The notes under the pieces: generated by a model | Seen by the model: the letters and a program-made list of their open reading frames with translations, nothing else | What the model was told of the DNA's origin: nothing | Databases searched by the model: none | Part shown: piece by piece, positions 59,957 to 60,494 of the stretch | How positions within the stretch are numbered: the first letter of the stretch is position 1 | Layout of the letters: each line of letters opens with the position of its first letter | DNA from: JAEDHM01 sp964368645 | GTDB taxonomy: Bacteria; Bacillota; Clostridia; Christensenellales; CAG-1252 | Reading direction: 5' to 3' | Assembly (NCBI GenBank): GCA_964368645.1 | Contig: CAYJBY010000018.1 | Coordinates: 1-60,494 of the forward strand | Length of the DNA stretch: 60,494 nt | Made by a program: the position numbers and the translations under genes

Positions 59957-59986
59957 ATTTTATCACACTCAATGCCTCGTTCGCAA
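59957..59986 (-). promoter_or_regulatory. possible promoter of the ABC exporter
   Basis: Minus-strand TTGCGA (59986-59981) and TAAAAT (59962-59957) with 18-base spacing, about 65 bases upstream of the ATPase start. Confidence 0.45.
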
Positions 59987-60078
59987 CATATATTATAGCG
60001 CCGCCTGCGTTTCGTCGTCGGAAAAATATCGGCTCATACGCACACGCATATCGGCGCATATATGTGCTCGATAATTGA

Positions 60079-60107
60079 TTGACAAGTTCCTTTTAAGATG
60101 GTATTAT
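60079..60107 (+). promoter_or_regulatory. promoter of the right-edge lipoprotein
   Basis: TTGACA (60079-60084) and TATTAT (60102-60107), 17 bases apart. The leader of about 150 bases has a weak hairpin (TTCGG/CCGAA, near 60210-60235). Confidence 0.7.
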
Positions 60108-60261
60108 GAAAAATAAGGGAAAATGCTATATCTCGGATTTCGGCATACGTAACCGCTTTTGAAAATTAGATTTTTGAAATATGCGTTTCTTCCTTACACA
60201 ATTAACGGTTCGGCTTCCTAGTAAGCCCTACCGAAACACCCATTATCTGGAGGTTAATTAT

Positions 60262-60494
60262 ATGAAAAGGACTCAAAAACGATTATTACTGGTTATAGCC
60301 TTAGTAGTATTCGCGGCGTTGCTTCTGACTGCCTGCGGTGATTTGACAGGCACCGGAGTCGGAGACTTTAATATGTCGTTAAAGTTCACGGACAGCGACA
60401 GCGCGGATTACGGCACTATGGCGTACACGGGCACAGGACTTCAGCTTCCCAATAACCCGACAAAAGCGGGTTTTACGTTTGACGGCTGGTACTT
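60262..60494 (+). CDS. lipoprotein with InlB-type (Listeria-Bacteroides) repeat, partial
   Basis: Only the first 77 codons are in the window. A signal peptide (1-24) ends in lipobox LTAC (Cys25). Then LKFTDSDSADYGTMAYTGTGLQLPNNPTKAGFTFDGWY opens an InlB_B-type beta-grasp repeat, common in surface proteins of gut Firmicutes. TGGAGG precedes the ATG. The rest runs off the right edge. Confidence 0.85.
   Translation, partial: MKRTQKRLLLVIALVVFAALLLTACGDLTGTGVGDFNMSLKFTDSDSADYGTMAYTGTGLQLPNNPTKAGFTFDGWY

Overview
The window looks like a chromosome piece from an anaerobic, low-to-mid GC Bacillota, probably a gut Clostridia relative. This is inferred from strong AGGAGG ribosome sites, lipoproteins with Ig-like or InlB-type repeats, a PadR regulator, a class 1B PyrD/PyrK pair, rubrerythrin and desulfoferrodoxin, and a TnpV transposon protein. 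No rRNA, tRNA or CRISPR array was seen.

Layout. 450-8835: a GPH-type sugar symporter, a PadR / Ig-like lipoprotein / membrane M28 peptidase operon, a DUF1540 protein, ribosomal protein L9, a TIM-barrel sugar isomerase-like protein and an HtrA-like protease. 9527-11644: a flavodoxin-ferredoxin, an MBL-fold hydrolase and a YbaK deacylase on the minus strand. 11870-17438: a tight six-gene plus-strand operon encoding a zinc ribbon-TIR-transmembrane protein, an SPFH protein with zinc ribbons, a small orphan protein, two helical proteins resembling eukaryotic ESCRT-III (one with a MIM1-like tail) and an MIT-AAA ATPase resembling Vps4. This is the most interesting part of the window: a candidate membrane-remodelling and TIR-effector system. 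17948-21416: a His-rich metal permease divergent from two CobW-type GTPases, one with a very long His/Asp/Glu repeat. 21529-27431: a PHP phosphatase, a nucleotidyltransferase, a domain-permuted GH3 beta-glucosidase and a MarR-type regulator.

From about 28,530 to 40,020 lies a segment of different codon preference. Its two edges cut host genes: an acetyltransferase that lost its 5' part and a CheB-CheR gene that lost its 3' part. It carries a truncated SLOG protein, an XRE regulator, a TPR / DUF4037-like pair and an oxygen-defence cluster (peroxiredoxin, flavodiiron protein, rubredoxins, ferredoxin-rubrerythrin fusion, desulfoferrodoxin, Crp-type regulator, ferredoxin:thioredoxin reductase-like protein, thioredoxin). 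It also has two copies of a 260-270 bp promoter-bearing repeat, a MetRS tail and a TnpV remnant. It is either horizontally acquired or an assembly chimera.

40827-50688 returns to host sequence with an Hpt protein and a pyrimidine operon pyrC-carB-pyrK-pyrD-pyrF-pyrE-pyrB that lacks carA; pyrB carries a PyrI-like zinc domain. After an EamA transporter, a 4.7-kb block with two surface proteins is flanked by copies of a 70-bp repeat. The second copy is split by a Fic / ImmA-like cassette flanked by a 7-bp direct repeat. An ABC exporter and the start of an InlB-repeat lipoprotein end the window.
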